Assembly (NCBI GenBank): GCA_016188575.1 | Contig: JACPHN010000052.1 | Location: 1-6,917 of the forward strand | Length of the DNA: 6,917 bases | Source: Candidatus Schekmanbacteria bacterium | GTDB taxonomy: Bacteria > CSSED10-310 > JACPHN01 | Direction: 5' to 3' | Part shown: positions 1-4,656 of the stretch, piece by piece | Layout of the letters: every line of letters starts with the position of its first letter | Position numbering within the stretch: the first letter of the stretch is position 1 | The notes under the pieces: model-generated | Databases searched by the model: none | Told to the model about the DNA's origin: nothing | The model's input: only the letters and a program-made list of their open reading frames with translations | Program-made: the position numbers and the translations under genes

Positions 1-309
1 GCGATCGAAGATGCGATACCCGTAGACGTAGATGCGCTCGGGAAACTCCGGCCCCGGCCGGCGCTCGACCTCGATGTGGACGAGCAACCAGGTCTCCTGG
101 CCGTCGCGCAGCCAGACCTTCACCAGCTTGTCGGCGAGTCGAACGCCGACCGCAGAATCGCGGACGATGCGCTGGAATTCCTTGTCGAGGGTGTCTGGCG
201 CGCGGCTCCAGTCCACGTCAGCGTGGACCGCGAGGAAGAAAAAGGCGAGGAACGGTTCCAGATACCGATCGAGAAGGTCTTTCCAGACGCTGTCTTACTG
301 GTGCAGCAT
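1..309 (-). pseudogene. Rpn-family nuclease/transposase-like gene, N-terminal part, stop at codon 5, runs off the window
   Basis: On the minus strand an open frame of 98 codons (294 down to 1) continues past the window edge. It begins DSVWKDLLDRYLEPFLAFFF and later has VDWSRAPDTLDKEFQRIVRD, RLADKLVKVW, LLVHIEVE and ERIYVYGYRIFDR. This is the layout of the Rpn / PF04754-like family (recombination-promoting nuclease, PD-(D/E)XK fold), as I remember it. Members usually start with Met and a few residues before the DSxWK block. Here an ATG sits at 309-307 in the same frame, but codon 5 is TAA (297-295), so the read is M-L-H-Q-stop-D-S-V-W. No other good start precedes the conserved block. The nearest in-frame GTG (216-214) would remove its first 26 residues. 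The segment that usually reads HxEVQ reads HIEVE. The gene is either freshly inactivated or carries a sequencing error. The family call is firm; loss of function is inferred. Confidence 0.72.
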
Positions 310-347
310 AGGCGGCGAGCATACCGCCGACCGCTGCCGGGTTTCGA

Positions 348-367
348 GGGGCGCGATTCATCGCGCC
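348..367. repeat. Palindromic REP-like repeat, copy 1
   Basis: The core GGCGCGATTCATCGCGCC (350-367) is a perfect 8-bp inverted repeat around a TC centre. Including two extra G residues at the left, the same 20 bases recur at 2738-2757. It lies about 40 bp upstream of the broken Rpn-like gene. It resembles the short dispersed palindromes that many GC-rich bacteria carry near accessory genes. Whether it is mobile is unknown. Confidence 0.65.
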
Positions 368-398
368 CGGGTGGTACGGGGCTCAGATGGAGTGAGCC

Positions 399-701
399 GC
401 CACGTGGCAGCTCCCTGTTCCCCTGAGCTGAGGGGCACAGGTAACAGTTGCACGTGCCCCTCGGCGGCCGACAATGGGCACCTGCAAGGGTTGCAGGCAC
501 CCTTCCGGACATGGTGGCGGCCACCGTCAAGAGCTGCAGGCACCTCTGGAAGCGCGCCGAGCAGCATCGGTCATCGTTACCGGTGTCTCCTGCCTCGCGC
601 CAGGGGGCATCTGCAAACCGTGCAGGTGCCTCATCCGACGCGCCGAGGGGCAGTGGTCACGATCGTGCTCGCGTGTCCGGACAGGCCGACAGGCACCTGC
701 C
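399..701. repeat. Array of degenerate hairpin repeats sharing a GGCACCTGC / GCAGGTGCC core
   Basis: No credible gene lies between 310 and 816, and this stretch fills most of that gap. Related palindromes occur in series. GAGGGGCAC (430-438) pairs perfectly with GTGCCCCTC (454-462). CCTGCAA (481-487) pairs with TTGCAGG (491-497) over a GGG loop, with GGG/CCC at 476-478 and 500-502 extending it. GGTGGC (513-518) pairs with GCCACC (520-525). GCAGGCACC lies at 537-545. GGCATCTGCA (606-615) pairs with TGCAGGTGCC (621-630) with one wobble and an AACCG loop. GGCACCTGCC is at 692-701. The stretches starting at 537 and 622 also align with each other over roughly 80 bases, sharing a CGCGCCGAG block. 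The pattern fits a decayed REP/BIME-like array. I see nothing recognisable in 702-816. Confidence 0.6.
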
Positions 702-816
702 ATCAAGATCCAGACCATCCTCTCCACTGCCCTCGGTGGCATGGCGACGGCCGCACAGACAAGGTGCCCGAACGACGACCCGCATCGCATGCCCATCATG
801 CCGGAGACGGACGCAA

Positions 817-1125
817 ATGAGGAGGTTCTCAAGCACTGCGGGTCCTTGCCGGCCGGACATCTGCTACATGCTGCCCGCGGAACGGCGCATCCCGGAAGTG
901 CGCCAGCTCATCGATCGGGCACAGTGCTCCGTGCTCCGCCAGTTGCGGGCTGGCTTCCGCGAATGGCCGGCGCGTTTTCCGCAATCGGTGGCGCTCATCG
1001 GCCGCAGAGACGTCCGAGACTACGGAAGGGCGCCGGTCATGGCGCCCGCGGAAGCCGGCGCGACGAATCGCGCCGCTGCGGGCACCGCCTCTCTCTTCAA
1101 TGTGAAAGTGGAGTCGATCACGCTG
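817..1125 (+). pseudogene. AAA-type ATPase (C-terminal nuclease-like family), N-terminal remnant with internal deletion
   Basis: From ATG 817 the frame reads MRRFSSTAGPC, then CYMLPAERRIPEVRQLIDRAQ (residues 16-36). These match the start of a family of roughly 500-residue ATP-binding proteins, where a Walker A block (HAPRQTGKTT-like) should follow at once. Instead residue 37 onward reads CSVLRQLRAGF, FPQSVALIGRRDVRDY and TASLFNVKVESITL. In the family these lie after the Walker B / DEID block, more than 100 residues further on. An in-frame deletion near 925-931 has therefore removed the nucleotide-binding core. Family similarity stops at about 1125, where an antisense Calx-beta-like fragment begins. 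The tail of the same family reappears at 2231. The start has no good SD sequence. The comparison is from memory of the family, not an alignment. Confidence 0.68.
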
Positions 1126-1301
1126 GCCGGCGACACCGTGCCTTCCGTCGAGTCGCTCGAGGAGAGGCCAATCGTCACCCGAGCCGTGGGCTGCGCGGTC
1201 AGGATGAGGGTGAAGGTCGCCACGCCTCCCTGTTCGGTTGTCGTCAGGCCCGTCGTGGGCGTGACCGTACATTGCCAGGTTGGTGGCCGAACGCTGGCCG
1301 C
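1119..1301 (-). pseudogene. Calx-beta / repeat-type surface-protein fragment
   Basis: The minus strand is open from 1301 (an upstream TGA lies at 1304-1302) to a TAG at 1022-1020. Residues encoded between 1268 and 1119 read TVTPTTGLTTTEQGGVATFT, then LILTAQPTARVTIGLSSSDS and TEGTVSPASV. This TTGLxTTExGG ... VxIxLSSSDxTEGTVSPAS pattern is typical of one repeat of Calx-beta-like or similar beta-sandwich repeats in very large secreted bacterial proteins. Only part of one repeat is present. After SPASV the frame turns into the reverse complement of the ATPase remnant (its NVKVESI segment), so the two homologies meet within a few bases of 1119-1125. There is no start, signal peptide or anchor. It is a stray gene fragment. 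Confidence 0.55.
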
Positions 1302-1319
1302 TCACTCCGGACTCCGAAG

Positions 1320-1359
1320 CCTGGTACAGTGAGACCGCCAAGCACCATGATGTACCAGG
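1320..1359. repeat. 9-bp perfect inverted repeat
   Basis: CCTGGTACA (1320-1328) and TGTACCAGG (1351-1359) are perfect reverse complements with 22 bases between them. They lie about 200 bp upstream of the toxin-antitoxin genes, just beyond the Calx-beta fragment. It could be an end of an insertion, a protein site or chance. No T-run follows on either strand. Confidence 0.4.
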
Positions 1360-1417
1360 GGTGTTGCATGATTGTTCCAGGCCGCTCTAGGCTTCACGTA
1401 ATGGAGCGCCTCAAACG

Positions 1418-1458
1418 CCGCATCAGCCGAGTACGCTCCTGCGTAGCTCGGTGGGCGG
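1418..1458. repeat. Strong hairpin in the leader region of the toxin-antitoxin pair
   Basis: CCGAG-TACGC (1427-1436) pairs with GCGTA-g-CTCGG (1441-1451): ten base pairs with one bulged G (1446) and a TCCT loop. CCGC (1418-1421) and GCGG (1455-1458) can extend it. It lies about 100 bp before the antitoxin start in a stretch (1302-1559) with no recognised gene. It may be a leader structure or a leftover recombination site. Nothing in the sequence decides its role. Confidence 0.4.
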
Positions 1459-1559
1459 TACCTCATAGACTCCAAGACGTTTTTCAGCAGAAGGCCTGGG
1501 TCGGCCCGTTCGGGCGGTGCACCCACGGCAAGCGGGACGAAGGCGAATGGAGAGATCGG

Positions 1560-1793
1560 ATGACGACCATCACTCTCGATACAGTCCTCGAGCAGGCGCG
1601 CCAGCTCACTCCTGATGACCAGGCTCGGTTGACCGCAATCCTGGAGCACGAGCGGGCCGAGTGGCTGGTGGCGGCGCTCGATGAGTGGATGGCCGACGAG
1701 TCCGGCTACGACGAGACGACATGGCCGGAAATTGCCACGGCGCTGGATTGCGAACGTAGCCGACTCGGAATGAGGATCCTCTTCAATGAGTAG
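1560..1793 (+). CDS. Antitoxin of a PIN-domain toxin-antitoxin pair
   Basis: A 77-residue acidic protein starts at ATG 1560, five bases after GGAGAG (1549-1554), which decides the start within a much longer open frame. Residues 1-30 (LDTVLEQARQLTPDDQARLT) form an amphipathic N-terminal helical segment of the kind seen in many small antitoxins. The rest (ERAEWLVAALDEWMADESGY, then DETTWPEIATALDCERSRLG) is acidic and probably wraps the toxin. I see no classic AbrB or ribbon-helix-helix motif, so a specific antitoxin family is not assigned. The last eight bases overlap the start of the PIN-domain gene, the standard order of such operons, and this supports the call. If it follows the usual scheme, it neutralises the toxin and represses its own promoter. 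It lies between two pieces of a broken ATPase gene. Confidence 0.75.
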   Translation: MTTITLDTVLEQARQLTPDDQARLTAILEHERAEWLVAALDEWMADESGYDETTWPEIATALDCERSRLGMRILFNE

Positions 1794-2229
1794 GGTCGTC
1801 TTGCTCGACGCCGGGCCTCTCGGCATGGTGGCGCATCCTCGGGGGAACCCGGAGATTGGTGCGTGGCTCCGGCGCCTCGTTCGCACCGCCACCGTCGTCG
1901 CGGTGCCGGAGGTTGCCGATTACGAGGTACGGCGCGAGCTATTGCGGGCGGACAAGCCGAAGAGCATCGAACGCCTCGACACGTTGAAAATGTCTCTTCG
2001 CTACCTGCCGATCACGACCGAGGTGATGCTTCAAGCGGCAGCCTTCTGGGCAGTAGCCCGCCGGCATGGCCAGCCGACCGCCGTCGATGCCGCACTCGAC
2101 GCGGATGTGATCCTGGCGGCTCAGGCCGCCATCCAGCATGCACCTGGCGATGAAGTGGTCATCGCGACGACCAACGTGCGCCACCTGGCACGGCTCGTGC
2201 CCGCGAAACACTGGCGGGAGATCAGATGA
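1786..2229 (+). CDS. PIN-domain ribonuclease toxin (VapC-like)
   Basis: 147 residues, the usual length of single-domain PIN toxins. These proteins cut RNA with a metal ion held by conserved acidic residues. Visible hallmarks are VVLLDAGPLG at the N-terminus with the first aspartate at position 8; VPEVADYEVRRELLRA (40-55) with candidate acidic residues E42 and E47; ALDADVILAAQA (about 104-115) with D105 and D107; and the closing VVIATTNVRHLARLVPA (125-140). All expected blocks are present and the frame is intact, so the toxin looks active. It starts at ATG 1786 inside the antitoxin gene, sharing eight bases with it, so the two are probably translationally coupled. Its stop is followed within a few bases by the tail of the ATPase relic, so the pair seems to have been dropped into that gene. 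Confidence 0.85.
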   Translation: MSRVVLLDAGPLGMVAHPRGNPEIGAWLRRLVRTATVVAVPEVADYEVRRELLRADKPKSIERLDTLKMSLRYLPITTEVMLQAAAFWAVARRHGQPTAVDAALDADVILAAQAAIQHAPGDEVVIATTNVRHLARLVPAKHWREIR

Positions 2230-2230
2230 C

Positions 2231-2449
2231 TTCCACCCGGGCGGAGTGCAGCGGGAGGCGATCAAGATCAAAGTCTGGCGCACCGGCCGGCCCGCTCCCC
2301 TCCCCCAGGAGCTCGAGCGGCTCGCGGGCCACCTCGAACGACTGGGCATGACCGAAGGCACGTTCGTCATCTTCGACCGCCGCGAGCAGGCTGCGGCGCT
2401 GCCCGATCGCGCATCCATGACCCACATCGAGCACGCCGGTCGCGCTTGA
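2231..2449 (+). pseudogene. AAA-type ATPase, C-terminal nuclease-like tail remnant
   Basis: Directly after the PIN toxin stop, the frame FHPGGVQREAIKIKVWRTGR, PLPQELERLAGHLERLGM, TEGTFVIFDRRE runs to TGA 2447-2449. It matches the last 70 or so residues of the ATPase family whose N-terminus is at 817. There the pattern is xxAIELKVWRxGRPDPLxxGLxQLDxYLxRLGLxxGxLVIFDRR, a PD-(D/E)XK-like core. The E of the expected E-x-K reads K here (AIKIKVW), so a key acidic residue is lost. The fragment has no start of its own and is not in the frame of the N-terminal piece. It is read as the far side of an old insertion or rearrangement about 1.1 kb long. The family comparison is from memory. Confidence 0.65.
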
Positions 2450-2450
2450 T

Positions 2451-2507
2451 CAGTAATGTCGGGAGATACTCTTTTTCCGCGTCCGGGTGGAACCGAATCG
2501 GCTTCAT
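2451..2507 (-). pseudogene. ParE/RelE-type toxin, N-terminal stub
   Basis: On the minus strand ATG (2507-2505) begins MKPIRFHPDAEKEYL, the characteristic start of ParE/RelE-superfamily toxins (MKxIxFHPxAExEYL). The similarity stops at about 2463, and what follows is the reverse complement of the ATPase tail. About 80 residues of a normal toxin are therefore missing. The ATG overlaps the antitoxin stop in the sequence ATGA (2507-2504), the usual junction in such operons. The stub cannot make a working toxin. Confidence 0.65.
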
Positions 2508-2791
2508 GAAAGCGCCGCGTAGGCCTCAGCGAAAACAGCTTCGGCGGTACGCAGCTCGACCAATCCTTGATCAACCTCCCGGCAACGCTTGCGAATCTCG
2601 TCCCGCCAGGCAGAAGAAAGCGCCTGGCCCGGCTCTGCATCGAGGCTCTCGATGAGCTTCTCCGCAAGGAAAGCCCGCGCCTGCGCCGGGAGGGTTCCGT
2701 CCTCTACACTTCTTCCCGCTGCAGGTTTCGGTGAGCTGGGGCGCGATTCATCGCGCCGCAATGCCCGTGCGGGCGCGACAATGTGCAGCAC
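2504..2791 (-). CDS. RelB-like addiction-module antitoxin (PF09720/TIGR02574 type), probably 5'-damaged
   Basis: Residues encoded from 2695 down to 2507 read TLPAQARAFLAEKLIESLDA, EPGQALSSAWRDEIRKRCRE, VDQGLVELRTAEAVFAEAYA. This fits the short antitoxins called putative addiction module components: LPxxxRAxLAEKLIESLD, then a W-x-x-EIxxRxxE helix and a closing AEEVFAE-like helix. The first ten or so residues of that family, before LPAQ, are not recognisable here. The open frame reaches a GTG at 2791-2789 only by reading through the palindrome at 2740-2757, and that GTG has no SD sequence. The native start was probably lost. The stop overlaps the start of a truncated ParE/RelE-like toxin stub, so the antitoxin now has no working partner in this locus. 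It may be an orphan or a relic. Confidence 0.6.
   Translation of the reverse strand: MLHIVAPARALRRDESRPSSPKPAAGRSVEDGTLPAQARAFLAEKLIESLDAEPGQALSSAWRDEIRKRCREVDQGLVELRTAEAVFAEAYAALS
2738..2774. repeat. Palindromic REP-like repeat, copy 2, with adjacent second hairpin
   Basis: The 20 bases at 2738-2757 are identical to copy 1 at 348-367. Five bases later GCCCG-TG-CGGGC (2763-2774) forms another short palindrome. The element falls in the 5' part of the RelB-like antitoxin frame, where that protein's expected N-terminus is missing. It may mark the break. Confidence 0.62.
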
Positions 2792-2937
2792 GCGTTGAAG
2801 GGCGGGGTTTCAGGCCGGCTGACGAATGGATGAGGCATCGTTGCGGAACGAGTGGCCCCGCACGCGACGGGGAGGTGAACAGGTACCGAAACCGCAAGCT
2901 CGCAACTCCAAACTGGCACCGCTCCAACGCTCCGGCT

Positions 2938-2943
2938 TACAAT
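2938..2943 (+). promoter_or_regulatory. Possible -10 element for the Uma2 operon
   Basis: TACAAT lies 36 bases before the Uma2 start, in an otherwise GC-rich leader. No convincing -35 hexamer is seen 16-18 bases upstream, so this is only a candidate. The rest of 2792-2979 contains no gene I can support. Confidence 0.22.
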
Positions 2944-2979
2944 ACGGTTCGACACCCGCACCACCCGGAGGTTTTACCC

Positions 2980-3903
2980 ATGAGCCCGGCACCGGCCATC
3001 GACATCCCCGCGCCCGGCATGCCCTGGGCGGACGGCTTTCCCATGGATCCCGAGTGGCATCGCCACCAGGTGCTCCTGCTGATCGAGCTGACTCATCAGC
3101 GCTTTTGGGGCCGGAACGACATCTCTGCCGGCGGCGACATGGTTATCTACTACAGCTTCGAGCAGGCCCGCGAGGTAATGAACGGGTCCGAAACCGCCTA
3201 CCGCGGCCCCGATTGGTTCGCGGTGCTTGGCGTGGACGGCACCCGGGAGCGGCAGGCGTGGGTGGCGTGGGAAGAAGGCGGGCGGTATCCGAACATCGTA
3301 ATCGAGCTCCTGTCGCCGAGGACAGGGCACGAGGATCTGCAAGCCAGGAAGGCGATTTGTGCGGAGGTGTTTCGCGCGCCGGAGTATTACTGTTACGACG
3401 GGGACGGGCAGCGGTTGCGAGGCTGGAGGCTGACCTCCGGACGCTACGCACCAATGGCAGCGGACGAGAATGGCCGGATGTGGAGCGCGGAGCTCGAGGT
3501 GTGGCTCTCCCCCTGGAAGGGAGTCTTGCAGACCCACAGTGGCGTGTGGCTTCGGTTTTTCGACAGGAGCGGCGGACCGATTCCGACGAAAGAGGAGGCG
3601 GTGCGGAACCCCGCCTTCGCGGTCGCGCCTTGCGCCGAAACCGAGCGCGAGCGCGCCGTCGCAGCCGCCGAGCGCGCCGTCGCGGCCGAGCTCGACGCCG
3701 AGATCGCCCGCGAGCGCTCGCGGCACGCCGTCGAGATCCTCGCGATCGCCCTCGCCCAGGGGCGCGACACGGCTGCGTCCGCGCTCCTGCAGTGGCCGCC
3801 CAAGTACGCCCGCGAGCTGCTCGAGGTGCTCGCCGAGGACCATCCGGATCTCGCGCGGCGCCTGGGACATAAAGCGTCAGTGCGGGCACAGGAGGTTCGC
3901 TAA
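2980..3903 (+). CDS. Uma2-family (DUF820) putative endonuclease with C-terminal coiled coil
   Basis: 307 residues. The start at ATG 2980 is fixed by GGAGG (2967-2971) eight bases upstream, although the frame is open further up. Residues about 20-180 are a Uma2/PF05685 domain (PD-(D/E)XK fold). Seen are GPDWFAVLG with candidate catalytic D78, NIVIELLSPRTGHEDLQARK with E109 and K124, and the EYYCYD strand (135-140). Key residues are present, so the fold should be intact. The biochemical role of Uma2 proteins is not well established. Residues about 218-250 form a charged alanine-rich coiled coil containing a direct repeat, ERAVAAA/ERAVAAE, encoded by two near-identical 21-base units (3649-3690). 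The last 55 residues resemble the helical tails of DUF820 and Rpn-like proteins. The stop overlaps the next start (TAATG), so the downstream protein is probably made from the same message. Confidence 0.82.
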   Translation: MSPAPAIDIPAPGMPWADGFPMDPEWHRHQVLLLIELTHQRFWGRNDISAGGDMVIYYSFEQAREVMNGSETAYRGPDWFAVLGVDGTRERQAWVAWEEGGRYPNIVIELLSPRTGHEDLQARKAICAEVFRAPEYYCYDGDGQRLRGWRLTSGRYAPMAADENGRMWSAELEVWLSPWKGVLQTHSGVWLRFFDRSGGPIPTKEEAVRNPAFAVAPCAETERERAVAAAERAVAAELDAEIARERSRHAVEILAIALAQGRDTAASALLQWPPKYARELLEVLAEDHPDLARRLGHKASVRAQEVR

Positions 3904-4496
3904 TGACCGACCGAAACGACGACTTCGAAGACTGGCTTCCCGACGCGAGTGCCGGGCTCAAGAAGACGCTCTCCTACGGGCGCCCCGGCGTCGCCCCCAC
4001 AACCGCGGCCAGGCTGCCTCACGCGGGCCGCGTCACCATGAAAGAGGTCGCCGAACGCGCGGCGCTTGGGCGGCTCCGCAACGTCATCATGTCGCGGGCG
4101 CGCGACACCGAGGATTACATCTCCAGGTGCGTGGACGATGACATCGCGGCTATCGAGCCAATGTTGCGGCGGCTCAAACCGGGAAGCAAGGACGCCGAGA
4201 TGCTGTGGAAGGTCCTCGCGGCGTCATACGACGCCAGCGCCAACGCTCCGGCCGACAAGTGGTGGGACCGGATCCTCTTTCACCGACTTGTCGAGGAGCT
4301 CATGGTCCGCCGGGACGGGGAGCTGCTGTTTGCCACGCTCGATCTCCTTTCCCGGCACCATCCCGACAGACTCGACAAACTGATCACCTGGATTCTGGAC
4401 CCCGGCGCCGAGAACCTCGAAGACAAGGCGGCAATCCTGGCCGAGGCCGAAGCGGCGCGGCCCATGCTGCGCGCGCTCGGCTATCCCGTGCCGTGA
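3903..4496 (+). CDS. Hypothetical protein coupled to Uma2
   Basis: 197 residues, not recognised. ATG 3903 shares its A with the TAA stop of the Uma2 gene and has GGAGG (3891-3895) seven bases upstream, so translation is well supported. The protein is soluble, with no signal peptide or membrane segment. The N-terminus is acidic (MTDRNDDFEDWLPDASAGLK), followed by a proline/glycine-rich linker to about residue 42. The rest is probably helical: EVAERAALGRLRNVIMSRAR, ISRCVDDDIAAIEPMLRRLK, a tryptophan pair in DKWWDRILFHRLVEELM, and a closing AAILAEAEAARPMLRALGYP. No catalytic motif is evident. Codon use matches the Uma2 gene. Because the two genes are translationally coupled, a partner, adaptor or regulator of the Uma2 protein is a reasonable guess, but it is inference only. 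Confidence 0.72.
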   Translation: MTDRNDDFEDWLPDASAGLKKTLSYGRPGVAPTTAARLPHAGRVTMKEVAERAALGRLRNVIMSRARDTEDYISRCVDDDIAAIEPMLRRLKPGSKDAEMLWKVLAASYDASANAPADKWWDRILFHRLVEELMVRRDGELLFATLDLLSRHHPDRLDKLITWILDPGAENLEDKAAILAEAEAARPMLRALGYPVP

Positions 4497-4511
4497 TCTG
4501 CCGCGGCGGCT

Positions 4512-4547
4512 GACCCTCCCTTCCTCCCCCCGCGAGCGGTCGGGAGG
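4512..4547 (+). terminator. GC-rich stem after the Uma2 operon, possible weak terminator
   Basis: CCTCCC (4515-4520) can pair with GGGAGG (4542-4547), enclosing CCGC-GA-GCGG (4530-4539). It starts 16 bases after the stop of the hypothetical gene. There is no T-run after it, so it would be a poor intrinsic terminator. The call rests on position and symmetry only. Confidence 0.25.
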
Positions 4548-4618
4548 TGAGCACGTACCTAGCACTGCCCTTTACCCACAAGTCGTGCGAGGCCAAGGGC
4601 GAGGAGTGTATGCGGTTG

Positions 4619-4652
4619 GAACCACGGATTGACACGGATAAACCCGGATTGC
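4619..4652 (+). repeat. Left flanking repeat of the GxxExxY cassette (period-10 tandem)
   Basis: After GAAC, the sequence is built from three imperfect 10-base units: CACGGATTGA, CACGGATAAA, CCCGGATTGC. An inverted, diverged copy lies directly after the gene at 5045-5078; both share GAACCACGGAT at their outer ends. ACCACGGAT-rich repeats of this type are, in my recollection, common next to GxxExxY genes in other genomes. Confidence 0.62.
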
Positions 4653-4656
4653 TGCA

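Noticed and set aside
399-701. CRISPR array
   Set aside because: The repeated units are imperfect, unevenly spaced palindromes without constant repeats or unique equal-length spacers.
1413-1475. Integron attC-like site around the strong hairpin (AAACG at 1413, CGTTT at 1471)
   Set aside because: The required RYYYAAC and GTTRRRY core boxes are not present, and no integrase or cassette array is seen.
448-1559. Long plus-strand open frames through 448-1332 and 474-1559
   Set aside because: Upstream of the ATPase remnant they cross the hairpin array and give arginine/proline/cysteine-rich sequence without family pattern. Only the segments from 817 (remnant) and 1560 (antitoxin with SD) are supported.
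1302-1892. Minus-strand open frame containing DPGLLLKNVLESMRYRPP and SYAGAYSADAAFEALHYVK
   Set aside because: The segment between 1380 and 1500 looks protein-like, but I cannot place it in a family, it has no supported start, and the rest of the frame is the shadow of the antitoxin gene.
1939-2667. 242-codon minus-strand open frame
   Set aside because: It is antisense to the PIN toxin and ATPase tail and matches nothing. The real minus-strand signals here are the ParE-like stub and antitoxin in other frames.
2974-3961. Long minus-strand and alternative plus-strand frames over the Uma2 gene
   Set aside because: High-GC shadow frames, extremely arginine-rich and without starts or family similarity. 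The Uma2 frame has an SD, domain motifs and a coupled downstream gene.
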